From: Parus major
Lineage: Eukaryota; Chordata; Aves; Passeriformes; Paridae
NCBI RefSeq assembly: GCF_001522545.3
Contig: NC_031799.1
Span: 39,084,475 to 39,148,474 of the forward strand
Length of the DNA stretch: 64,000 nt
Direction: 5' to 3'
Shown: in pieces, positions 33,343 to 45,528 of the stretch
Position numbering within the stretch: the stretch's first letter is position 1
Layout of the letters: each line of letters opens with the position of its first letter
Position numbers and translations under genes: made by a program
The notes under the pieces: generated by a model
What the model saw: the letters and a program-made list of their open reading frames with translations, nothing else
Told to the model about the DNA's origin: nothing
Database searches by the model: none

Positions 33343-36328
33343 CTTTTAACAAAGAGCAAGTTCATCCTATAAAAATGATATGATATTGATTAAAGATAGT
33401 ATAACAGAAAGAGTAATTAATTTGTAGAAGCCTCTGACATTTTTAGTACAAAATGTTAAAATCTTGATCACTTCCAATGGGCTCTATAATCACTTCATTT
33501 AATTAAAATAATGACTGTAAGGGTGATGCAACATCAAAAGTAATTGGTTATGGCTCTGACCAAAAGAAAAATGGTGCAAAAATGACGGTAGTATAAGTAG
33601 GGAATAAATGTTTCCCATTTTAATTCCCAAGATTAACAGTAGAAACATCTGAGCTCCTCTACTGGAATGACATATTCAAAACAATGAGAATCGGTGTGAA
33701 ACACTTGCAAATACAAGGCAGGTCAGAAGTCAAGCCCTCTGCATTGAGAGGCCAAAAGAATTTAAAGCTGAATACAGATGCAAAAAACTGCATATTAACC
33801 TTGTGGAACTGATAGCATTTGAGAGCCTAAGCAGGCAGAATTGAACAAAGACAGAAAGATGGCATCAGACAAAAGAGGTATTAGCACCTGAAGAGAGAGA
33901 GTGAGAAAGAGGAATTTTTAGGAAAAAAATATAGTTGCCATTAAAAAATATGCAACTGTGAATAGAAAAAATCTTTTTAATCTTTTTTTTATTCTGCTTT
34001 GAGGAAAAAATAAAGAAACAGGACTGCATGAAATGTCCGTTTTCCTCCTCACAGGGATTTCAAACCTCCGAAATAGTTTCTAATTGATTGAGGTATGTGG
34101 CATTTTTAAATTATAATTTATTAAGAAATTTATTTTTCTAAGATTTTTCTTAAGGATTATCTTTCTTCACATGTGTATGAATTATATTGTACTCTTGCAT
34201 GTGTTATTAAACTATGTTATATGTAATAACAATTTTAAATAATTTCTGGAAGCAAACCCTAATTAAATATACAGTGGAATAGCTAGTAGTTTTTATATTA
34301 CCGTGTAGAGAGTTTTTAAATAGCTGAATTTGAAAAGGATAAGTAATTTTTAATCTGGTGAAATTTTGACATCCATGAAGTAAAAAATTCTATATAATTG
34401 ACAGAAAACCTAGTGAATTGTTAGTTAGCTACTGCTGTATTTTTATCTTACAGTAATTAGCATTTAAAGAGAGACAAGGAATAAGTTTTACGATGTGTAT
34501 CTTTTTTTCATTAATAATACAGAAAGTTATGTAGTAAGTCTAGAAATATCTTAGGTTTGCATACTAAAGTTAATTTAGGGCTAAAAATGTAACCAGATCC
34601 AACAGAGCTTAACTTTGTGGGGAATCTTGCACCTTGTGTGAAAACTTGGTAGTTGCTCTTCTGCTCTTTAAAAGGTCTACACAAAAGAGGATAGAAATAT
34701 TTACCAACATAGCAAGGGATAATGCTTTAGTTTAATGCATTACCTAATATGTAAAAATTCTTTAGTGATGATGGTTTAAGGTCATGTGAAAGAGGACATT
34801 TCCTCAAACTCTTTGTGTTTGATTGGTCTGTTCAGAGAATAACACTTTACCAATAAAATTGAGACAGATTAAGGCTCAAGGATTGCTGGTATTAGTATCT
34901 GACTGCAAAAACATAATCCAAGCAATATACGCATAAGCTCTAGTCTCTCACAAAAGCTAGCTCAAGGTAACCATTCAGCCTGGGTTTTACCCTATCAGCC
35001 TCCCTGTGAGTGAGAAGACAGGTTCAGCCTATCAACAGATCCCAGAAGTTACAGTGGAATCTTCCCTAACTCTACCCATTTTCAACTTACTTTTGTACTG
35101 CTTATGTTTAGTGAACCTTGAATATCTCTAGTCATACAACATGCAAAATGAGGAGTGGTCACACCACTTTGTGTGGCCTTGCTGGTCTTTGCTGGTCCTT
35201 GCTGGTCTGGAGAGAAGATAGGAAGCCTATAAGTACTAACAAGCGCTTCAGTTGTAGATGCTATAGGGATACTCCTTTAATGGACTGAACAGACCTAGGG
35301 TCAGAAGGGTGGGAGGATTTTTCACTGAAGACAAGAAAAGAGTATCTGAATTATACATTAACTTTGTCTGTAATTTTCCCTGGCTTTTCACAGTCTTCCT
35401 AAATTGTTTTCACTGATGCCACAAAAAGTCATGAATGTTTTAACTACAATTCTTCGAACTAATGCTAGGAATACTGGAAAGATAAAATGAAAATAATTTT
35501 AATTATTTTTGATTCTTATTTCATAATTTTATTTTAACTGATAGTGGTCATTATACTATTAAGAGACCTTTGGATATAAGCAGTCAGTTTGCACTACGAT
35601 GAGATAAAGAAACAGTCTTTAAAAGGAAGACTGAGGAAGAAATTGGAAAGATGGTTTAGCCATGTTAACTACTTTGGAATAAAATTGAAAGAAAGTATAT
35701 TTGAAATAATTCTTTAAGATATGAAGTCATTAGTCACAAGTCTTTTTTGTAACATTTGTTTAAGGAGAATGTATTTTCAATATTTGATTACGATGTCCAC
35801 TTAGGAACCATTTTGTAGAAGGGGGAGCATTTTATTTTAAAATACTCTTAAAAGCACCTTTTACATCAAAATACTCTAAAATTTCATTTTTCTTCTTTAG
35901 AATATTGTAAAGTCAAATCCTTCTGTTTATAATCTGAATGTAAATGCAAGTGTTTTTAGAGATAATGTGATGCTTTTATTTCTAACATCATCCTGAAGAC
36001 TACATCTTCCTAGAATGTTTCTTTAGAAAGCTTAAAAATTCTTGGAAAAAAAATAATTATGTTAATATATTATTGTAATCCTGAGTGTGGACATTATCTT
36101 ACACTCCAATTTACAACTCAGAAGTAGCTATTACAGTCTTTACTTAAAGGGACAAACACGGACATCCAAATAATGAATGTGGAACTTCAAACATATAGAG
36201 AAGGAAAGATCTGTAAGCCTAAATAGACCTTTAAGTAACAAATCTTGAACTTTTGATTTTCCTTTGAAACAATCAATTCAAAAATCAGCCTTACTGTCTA
36301 AGTAATATGAACAAAAGAACCACCCTTT

Positions 36329-36382
36329 TTTCCTTTCTTTTTTTTTTTTTTTTAAATTTTTTTTTACTTTTTTTTCCCCCCA
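36329..36382. repeat. T-rich low-complexity tract
   Basis: Pyrimidine runs, mostly T, ending in CCCCCC. No transposon body is attached. Confidence 0.85.
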
Positions 36383-39104
36383 AAATTTGACTAAAACTCC
36401 AGGATGTGAATAAATGAGAAGAGACAGAGTAAACAATGCTGCTGAGAAAGCCTTTAACTTTCATTTTTCAAAACCATTTTTTATTCCTCAAAATAAGACA
36501 TAATGAGGACTTAATAGAGTTTTTGCTTCCAGTTAAATTTTTATGGCAAATGCTGTGTGGCTAATACTTCTGATGAAATGCAATATAGTAGTTTCTACTG
36601 AAGTTTTATGGATTAAGATTGCAGATAATGAGACCTTTTGCTAACATAAATTCTTATGAGTCAACACATTTATGAGTGCAAACAAATCTGTATACTCTAG
36701 AACAAATGATTCATGAAAGAATATTTGCATCTAAAACAATTTTTTTATAATGAAGTAGTAAAGAACAGAAATTTATTTTCATTACTACAACCATTAGATA
36801 CATTTTAGTTTTCAAATGTTGCTTTAATACTATAAATATTCACTTCCAAGTTAATAATTGAGACCTACACAAACTATCTGAGAATATTAAGAAAGAATAT
36901 TGAAGATGAGAAAAGTATTAAAAAATAATGCAATATTTGTTGACAACATGTGGCTGTGTGTTATGATATAAAATAAAATTGGCTCTTCCATGATACTGAC
37001 CAAAAGTTTCACCTGTACTGGACAGAGATCTGAAAAGATTATTTAAACTCAAAGCCCAAACCAGTAATATTCTATTAAAATCCATCCATAAAAGCTTCTT
37101 CCTTATGACCTTAGACCATTTACTGATAAATTAAAAGTTGCATATATAAAAAACTGTCTTTTACATGTGTTAATACAGGAGGTGTACCTATGGACATTTT
37201 TATAATTAATTGTTCCTTGGGAATCTATTTTGACAAACCTGTAAAATAAAACTAGGTTATTCATCACATAGCAAAAAAAAATATGTGCATGAAAAAATTC
37301 TAGAATGAATTAATGGATTTAGCCAGACACTTCTTAGGCAAATAATACCTCATGTGCAGATTGAGGGAGAGGAATTGCAAGTACATAACAAGTAGGTGAT
37401 GTCTACATAACAGTAAGGTTATGGAAAGATCAAGGAAAGTGACTCTACAAGGCAGAACACTACCTAAAGGCAGTATCCATAAAAGATAGATACTCCAAAA
37501 AGTATAAGTTACTTTCTACCTTACAATCTGTCATAAAAAAACTGATAGCATAAATGTGTTTGAAATTTTGAGTTGTCTGGAACTGAGCAACTGTAAAAAT
37601 TCCAGCATTTGTAAGAAAACAATATTTTCCAAGTACAAAATAAAATGGTTGCGAGACAAGCCATTATTACTAGCCTTGATTACAGTTAAATAAGTAAGGA
37701 AATGGAAAGATTACTGAAATTTTAAGATAAACACAAGACTAAATCTAATGAAAAAAATAAGTCTGATACCTACTGACTATGTTATCTTTAAATGTTCATA
37801 CTTTAACTGCAGCAAAAAGAACCCAAGTCTGTCGTGTTACCAACAAAATTATCAACACTCAACAAAGAAGTATTGAAAGTTACTTAGAATCTGTATTTGA
37901 AACATTTAATTTGATGACTTTTCCACTGAGACTAGTTCTATCTTGTTTGTTTTTTTCCATTGCAGAAAGACCAATCATCTTGATTAAATAGCTCTGGCTC
38001 GTGCAATATGACATTGTTACTATAAATTGACACAGCACATATTTTTGCATAATAATTTGGAAGACTGAAACTTTCCATTATCCCAAGTTTCTTTGAATTA
38101 ATTTCTACTGTGTAACTGGCCCAGTTAAGGGGACAGAACTTATCCTTCAATGAAGTCCTATTTCTTTTTAGCAAGAAGAGTCTTACACTGGGGAAAAAGT
38201 TTTCTCTAGAACCACATACTAATGTACACACTGTTTTAATACCACTGAATCTGTCCACAGAATAGTCTGAAAGAAGGCTGTGATAATACTGTGTAGGCCA
38301 AAAAATTACAGTTATATCTCTTCTCTCCTAAAGGCCTTAGCATATTTGGTAAACAAGACAAACTAGAAACTCAGTAATGTGGAGTTCAGAAGTGTACAGT
38401 AAAAAAAAGCCTATATATATATGTATTAATGAATCCAATAATTCCAAATATTCTTTAAATAGTTTATCTAATTTATCAGATTATGTTAAAAAGGCAATCT
38501 AAATGATTGTGCATTAATGAAAATTATCTTGCTGTATACTAATAACAGTCAACTGTGCAGGTAGTGTTTTCTAGATAAAAGGAAAGTAATTATTTACAGA
38601 AAAAATGTCTGTAATGAGGATTCATGCCATTTCTGTCTTTTTATCAAACTAACTTTTTATCAGCTTTTTTGTTGAGGATCTTTAGGACATGGAGTGTCAC
38701 CCTTCTCCAATATTGAGCCAAGACAAAGACTTTCACTCAGGCTGTGGGTTGCCTCACTCAAGCTGTGCTTCTTCAAGTTCAGGGAGAAAAAACCCAAACT
38801 TGCATAATATGTAAAAGTAATGCTTCCTATTTCTTCTGCTTTCTACTTGAAAATTGTCCTCTCTGTCTTCCTTTTTCTAGGCACAAGAACCATTCACAGA
38901 AAGTATTCATTCCCTTTTGGGTCTCTGAAAACTTGTCAGTCAAGCTCCCCTGAAATATGTATCTGAAGGAACTTAAAATGATAAATAAGTAATAGCACCT
39001 AACAGTAGAAGTCAGACAGCAATTTTGGGGTTCAGTAATAAATATATTGAAGTAATCTGAACCCATAATCATCCATATAATTGTTTAACTTTGTGTATTT
39101 GAGC

Positions 39105-39482
39105 ACAAACCCTCTGAGAAGGGGCTGAGGGAGGTGGGGTTGTTCAGCCTGGGGAAGAGGAGCCTCACTTACTGTTCTCTACAACTGCTTGAAAGGAAGA
39201 GTGCAACAGGATGAGGGTCAGCCTCTTTACAGAGGTAACAAGTGACAGGACAAGAGGAAATGGGCTCAGACTGTACCAGGGGAGGTTTAGAGTGCATACT
39301 AGGAAATCTGTCTTCACTGAAATAATGGTCAGGCACTGGAACAGGATGACCAGGAAAGTGGCTGAGTCATGGTCCCTTGAGGTATTTAAAAAACATGTAA
39401 ATATGGATCTGATAGTGCTAGATTAGCTGTAGAACTTGATGACTTAAGAGTGTTTTTTAACTCAAATGATTCTATGATTCTT
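39105..39482 (+). mobile_element. CR1 LINE, 3' end fragment
   Basis: CR1 segments in order: 'ctgagaaggggctgagggag', 'gttgttcagcctggggaaga', 'ggagcctcactta', 'agtgacaggacaagaggaaa', 'tgggctcagactgtaccagg', 'gtcaggcactggaacagg', and the ending 'aaatgattctatgattctt'. About 380 bp, 5' truncated. The open frame at 39211-39426 lies inside it. Confidence 0.94.
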
Positions 39483-41079
39483 CAAACCACATTTATTATC
39501 TTATCTTGGCTTTTCAGAAAGTTTTATTGTGTATACCTTTGTGATATATGAAATCAGAACAGAGAATAGCTCTTGTAGGCTCTCATCTGAATTTAAGTAT
39601 ATTCACTGAACTGTTATTTCCAGTAAAAAAAAATAATTGAATCAGCTAATTGCTTCTCATCTGTTTGGCAGTATTAATAGTACTTTGCCTGTATCCAATA
39701 TTCTAATCTTCTATGAGTAAAGAGGACTGCTAACTAATTTTGAAAATATTACCAAACAGGAAACTGCACTGTAACTCACTTAAGTAATTTCCAGATCCAA
39801 TCAAAATTTTTTTGAGAGTGTCAGAAGGAAGCTTACCTTTATATTTTCTAAAATATGAATAATCCTTCTGTGAAGAGGCTGACAAAGTTGGTTATATTAT
39901 GGTAATGTTTTTTAATTAAATGGAAATAAATACTTAGTGTGACATATACTTTTAGCATAAAACATTTTAAAATTCCTCAGAAGGAGAGAATGGCTATGGA
40001 GATCTTTTAGTTTACGCTGAATTTATTTTTTTCTGGATTCTGTCTCTATAAGTAATATTCACCATGAATAACAACAAAAAAAAATTAGTAATTGTAGATA
40101 TTGGTTTTCTTTTAAATTGTGAACTTATTTCTTTTTAAATTTGCAACTATTTTGTACATCACCCTATGAGATTAAATTACACAAACTGATCAAGTACTGT
40201 TTCAACAAGGTTTTTAATTTCATTTAAATTCAGGTAGTCCTTAAGTTTTATTGAATATCACTTCCAGATGCTTCAAAGGCACTTTTTACCTTTACATGGA
40301 ATGTGCAGCATTTTATACTGAATACCTCTGCTGTTATAAATCATCTTATCTTACTCTTTCTGTACTGAGCAATACTGCAAGGAATTTTTATTTGGTTTTT
40401 AAAGATTAGAACTTTATTATCCCTTCCTAGACAGAGCATTCCTGAAATTATATAATTAAACTGAAAATAAGCCATTCAGTATAAGGGGGCTTATACATAG
40501 TGACATACACGAGCTTAATGACTTGAAAATAATTTATTTACTGAGCTCAAACAGTACTCAATTTGAGTCTGGAGCACCTTAATATTAACTTCTGTGCGCT
40601 CAGAGAAAGACTGACTGAACATATATTAATTATTACTCCCAGCTTATTGTTCTGAAGCACTGCTTTTTTCATACCAGTGTTGATACTGCAGTTACTGTCA
40701 AATTTCTCTACTAATCTCATCACGTGAGTCATTGAAAATCTAAGTTCATTGTGGACTCTGCTACTCCTCTGCACTCCTTCTTTCAAAATATATTTAAATT
40801 AATCTGATCATTTTTGTACCTTGCATTTTAAAATTCTTGTATATACATATCAAGGCACCTATTTTGCTTTATTTGATTGACTTTTCATTGCTTCTATTTT
40901 TATTTCTGTGAGAAACCTAAATAATCACCTAATGTTTATGTAGTTATTTAAGTAGGAAATGAGAACTTAGGTCACAGGTGGGAGAGGTGTGGGTGTGGGT
41001 GTGGGTGTGTGTGTGTGACAGTTTTGTTTCTTCAAACATGTAGAATATTTCCTCAGAAATCTGTAATATGTTCAAGGGA
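39483..41079. other. unique AT-rich DNA with a GT-rich microsatellite
   Basis: No element apart from the GGGTGT/GT repeat at 40986-41017. Confidence 0.45.
40986..41017. repeat. (GTGTGG)n/(GT)n microsatellite
   Basis: Three GGGTGT-type units followed by a GT run. Confidence 0.9.
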
Positions 41080-41084
41080 ACTTA

Positions 41085-41140
41085 GAGACATTTAGTTTAG
41101 AAAAGATTTTGAGATCATTAAGTCCAGCTACTGAATATTT
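41085..41140 (-). mobile_element. possible short, old CR1 fragment, antisense
   Basis: The segment 'agaaaagattttgagatcat' followed by 'taagtccagctactga' resembles the antisense CR1 3' region (rule-of-thumb form: ggaaaagacctt, aagatcat, caagtccaacc). It is short and diverged, so this is only a suggestion. Confidence 0.4.
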
Positions 41141-42128
41141 GTGCACATGGGGAATATTAGCTGTGTAACATGTGGCTCTTCCTCACGTTACTTGCCACAT
41201 ATTTGATTTTGCATCTCCAAATAGACAGATGTCCCAAAGCTGTACAGAAAGTGGGACGATGTTTCTATAAGGATGTGTTTCCTAGAGATTCAGAATTTGC
41301 AGGAAGCCTAGAATGAAAATCATACTCTTAAGAAACCTGGAAGGTTGATTTCTCTAGGTACTTGGCACTTAAAATTCCAGGAGAACTTATATGAAATATA
41401 AGATGCTGTGATCATGTTTCATAATCACAAAAACTCCAGCAAACTCAAAATTAAAAAGGATGGAATGTTTTTTGAAAAGAATATGGTGAAATAAGATATT
41501 TTACTTTTGTAAAACTTTTACCCGTTAATTACTGGAGGAAAATAGTTCCTTTTTCTTTTTAAAAATCATCCATAAATAGGACTCTTTAGCTAAAATCATG
41601 TAAATGCTCCTCTTTCTCTTAAGAGAAAAATTATAAGAAGCTTTTCCTGTGTATTTGATAAGATTTGTCACTATAAAATTAGGATAAGAGTAGAATTCAA
41701 GTTTTCCTTTCTCCAGACTCTATCTTGGTCAGTTTAGACAGCCCTTGTTCTGTAAATTGGTGTCTACTATTCCTCTTATTTATCTCCTGCAAAGCTTTGA
41801 TTTTGCATAATGTACATGTGTAATAGTGTCATCTGCTGGTTTAACAAGATTAAATTGGAAAGGAAAGGCATATTTTATTACCTAAGCCCCAAAGCCATTC
41901 TAATACTAGGCAATTTTTCTTTCAACAGCCAAGAAAGATACTATTACTTACAAAATAGTTCTTTCCATAGCCAGAGTTTCTGAAGACACTATAATTTATA
42001 AGTGTTATGTGGCACACGGTGATTCAGACTGCCTGTAGCTCACTATAGTTTGTTCACACTTAGGAGCTTATTTCTCTGATGCCAAGAGAAGATATTTCTA
42101 TGTTACATTTTTCTTGGATAATTAACTT

Positions 42129-42249
42129 GAACAATATAAAAGTAGTTTGAGATTCCCTGTGAAATAACTGTATTTACTGTTGTTGGCTGAACAGTACAAA
42201 GGTATTTTGAGATTAACTGTGCACTTACTGTATTTAACTGGTCTTGGCT
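42129..42249. repeat. two-copy tandem duplication, 60-bp unit
   Basis: Unit 1 (42129-42188) and unit 2 (42189-42249) both run from 'gaaca' through 'ttttgagatt' or 'gtttgagatt', 'actgtattta' and end 'ttggct'. They are exactly adjacent with moderate divergence. Confidence 0.85.
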
Positions 42250-44086
42250 ATTCTCTGTTGCTTATACAAGAAAAGATGAAATTTATTCTTCTCCTTTGTA
42301 CACAACATATTTCATGGAGTGCAGAGCTTTTCCTTATTGTCTGTGAGCATGTGTTTCCTCCCACAGAAAGACATAGATTTCTCTAGATTTCTTAGCTTGT
42401 GCAGACCACTCTAAGCACAGTCACCCATGCGGTCTGGTATTTATCTAAAAAGACTCAGAATGATATTTTTTCAATTGTCTAGAATCTCATCTTATACAAA
42501 CCTGTTAAAGACTGAGTTTAGGATGAAATTTTTGACCAGAGTTGCAATTTATGCCAAAATCAAATTACTACCATGTGTCCAGTTCCATCCCATTCAATAC
42601 TTCCCTGCACTCTGTTCTGTCCATAGTTCTTGTTTAGAGTATAAATCTGTTTTTCTGATTTGACTTTGGTATTTCTATTTCTGCTTCTATACTTATCTAC
42701 TCAATTGTCATATTTATTTAATGAACTAAATCTAGTCCCTAAATTTATTTTCTTCTTTCAATTTTATGATATTAATTGGCAACAGTTGTTTATAAAAAGC
42801 TTGAAGAGGCTATTTTGAAAGACCTTGGAAAGCATAACAAGGTTTAAGGTTTTATTGAAGTTCAAAATTAAGTTTTGCCAATGAAATTTCTGCATAAATT
42901 ATTCATAGAAGACCATAATGCATGAATAATTCAAGTGGCATCTTTAATTAGATGCTAAAAAACCCTTCTGTAGCAGCCTATCATTGCTTTATCGATTTAG
43001 GAGCAAATCAAGTTTGAAGATCAAAGAACTTCTCTAAGTCAAATTAGCAGGTAATTATTAAATCACTCATTACAATTGAACTGCTATCAATATTTTTTAT
43101 ATCCCCAAACATACAGTGCAATATGATGTATAGTGCTTATGAAATGCCGATGAAATGGAGTCCAAACAATGAGATTTTTAATGAAAATACAGTACTATGT
43201 ACAAGTTGTTATTAGCACTGGAAAAGTGAGCCAAGAATAATATTTTGAGGCCTAACAATAATGGCTAATGGAACACTGAATATTAAAAAATACATATTGT
43301 TTAAAAATAAATATAGCAATTGCATGTTTCTATTAATAAATACCCTGAAGTTCTCATAAAAGAAAAACTATCCACTTTCTTTGCATCTTGGTCCTCATGT
43401 CAGGTATTAGAACCAATTTCATATCACAATTAAATCTTTCCTAAAATTAGCAGGAATGGAAAAGTGCTTTGAAGATCTTCTGCAAAAGCATCTTGCTCAT
43501 GAAACATCCAGCCAGTTATGACAGATAATTTTCTGTTTCTTTCCTATTCTCATTAATATTATTGTTTTAGCTTTTTAATAGCCCACATCCCAGATTCTAA
43601 TAATTTACTACAAAATTCTACCTAACATCAAGACTGTTTCTTCCTAACAGAATGCAAACATGCTACGTCTTTCTAGTGGGATAAGAAAAAAGCAATATTT
43701 CTTTCCTTAAGGCTGGGTTTTTGTTTTTTTTATTAATTTGGCAGGTTTGTTTTGGTTTTGCTTTTAGGAGTGTTTGCTTTTTGTTTATTGCTGGTGTTTT
43801 ATAAAGACTACTATATCTCAGAGTCTCTTTATCATAAACTGAAATTATTAAATTTTCTTTTGCTTTCCCTGAAGTAATTCTACTTTATAAGTGGAATTAC
43901 TGTGCTCATGTGCAGCAGAGAATAGTTGTCCACTGGGGCTGCGCTTCAGTACTTGACAAAATGCAAACAGATGTAGGTACCTGAAGATGTACCTGGCCTG
44001 TTTCTCTTTCCTTTTTCTTATTCTAAAGGAATGTATATTGTTACCTAGTTGTATTTTCTATCTAGTGTATGCTCCAGATACTGTCT

Positions 44087-44090
<4 letters not shown>

Positions 44091-44125
<35 letters not shown>
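44091..44125. repeat. (TA)n microsatellite
   Basis: Uninterrupted TA dinucleotides, about 17 units. Confidence 0.97.
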
Positions 44126-44134
<9 letters not shown>

Positions 44135-45188
44135 CTGTTGGAGGTTTTTGTGTGTTTTTTTGTTTCTTTGTTTAAATACTAGCAGGGAACATATTGCACA
44201 GACACACAGATGTATGATAAGTCTTTCCTTATGAATGATCATATCTTATTGTATGTTTATTGAAGAAATCATCAAATCACCAAAAGAAAATATTTTGTAT
44301 ATATTTCTGTATGAATAATTCCAGAAAACCAGCTTCTCCAGAGGTTAACAACTCAAATTCTTTCCATTATTTGAGAGCTACTCTTCATATAGGTATTGCA
44401 GTTGCTATTTCAAGATCTTGTCAAAAGGTTGGATACTGGAACAAAAACTTGCAGTTTTATGGAAGTTTTCAATGCACATTTCTGGGACCATTTTAGGTTT
44501 TCCACCTGCCACTAAATAGAAGCTCAATACTGCTAACATCATAAGATCATGAACTTTCTTTCTACCAAGACAGAGACATTTTAAACTATAGAGTTTGTTT
44601 AATGAAATGTTCCAGCAGTTTCCTAGAGCATAGTGAAATCCCAAGTCAATAATTTCATAAAAACAAATGCAAAAGTTTCTCATTATCTGTCCTTCTGTGT
44701 AAAGAAGAAAAAATATTATTTGGCTTACAGGTCAGAGTCTGTGCTGTACTCCAATCATTGGCTGGATTCTGGGGTACTTTTCTCTGCCTTTGTGACCCTT
44801 AAAAATTATATATTTTATTTCAGAAGTAATAGTAAATATAATTATACTACTTCTGTCAATTTAAATAACAGTATTGTTCATAAAAGCAAGGAAGAAAGTT
44901 TGAAGAGAGGTTAAAAGAAAGGAATAAAATTGTACTAGAAACACACAAATTCAAGGAATGACATTATTATTTAATAGTCTAAGCTGTGATTATTAGATTC
45001 TTAAATAGCATTTAGTAGGTGCAAGAAGACATTCAGCAAAGTGAGTTTAATTGCAAAATCTAAAATTCCTCATAAGTTCAGAAGGTTTAGAAATTTTAAT
45101 ATGTTTGTGCAAAACTAGCAACCCAAAAAAGTGGATGATGTATTTAGCTGCTGAATTTTTGAAGACTGTATTAAAAAGATCATGTTGT

Positions 45189-45528
45189 TGCTAGAGGACA
45201 TGAAGTAGAAGTGATGGGTTCAATATCACAGCAGCAGATGTTTTACTTCCAATGAGGAGAAAGCCTTTATTTCGGGGTTTTCAACCCTTTTTATAAGGTG
45301 TTCTGATACAGGTTAACCTGATTGGTACAAGGAACAACACCTCTCCTGTCCCACTGGTGGGACAAGAGAAAAACATTCAGAACATCTGTTCGATATTGTT
45401 TTGAGAACCAAAGCTATTCACAGAAAAACAGCCCTTGAGAGAGAAAAGTTTCCCAAAAGACTTTCCCTTAGGAAACAGATCAGCCACTGACAGGCTGAAA
45501 CTCTCAGGCTGGGAAAATCATGTCCACA
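45189..45528 (-). mobile_element. short class-II-type solo LTR, antisense
   Basis: A 340-bp element bounded by TGCTAG and GTCCACA, with a perfect 6-bp TSD, TGTTGT, at 45183-45188 and 45529-45534. A 6-bp duplication is typical of ERVK/alpharetrovirus-type integrases. On the minus strand there is a TATA box near 45288-45296 and an AATAAA about 20 bp downstream (45270s), so R must be very short. It is the reverse complement of the LTR at 51143-51480, sharing the dyad TGTCCCA...TGGGACA. No internal viral genes are present. The 78-codon frame at 45435-45671 overlaps it by chance. Confidence 0.9.

Larger units (their letters stand above)
32358..39104. other. long unique AT-rich tract
   Basis: Nearly 7 kb with no recognisable element except a GTTT-rich stretch (33308-33342), a T-rich tract (36329-36382) and a short three-copy 'tgctggtc' repeat near 35180-35210. 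No exon or gene is supported on either strand. Confidence 0.5.
41141..45182. other. unique AT-rich DNA
   Basis: It contains a 60-bp tandem duplication (42129-42249), a TA microsatellite (44091-44125) and, at about 42780-43260, a higher-complexity stretch that could be conserved non-coding DNA. No gene is supported. Confidence 0.45.
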
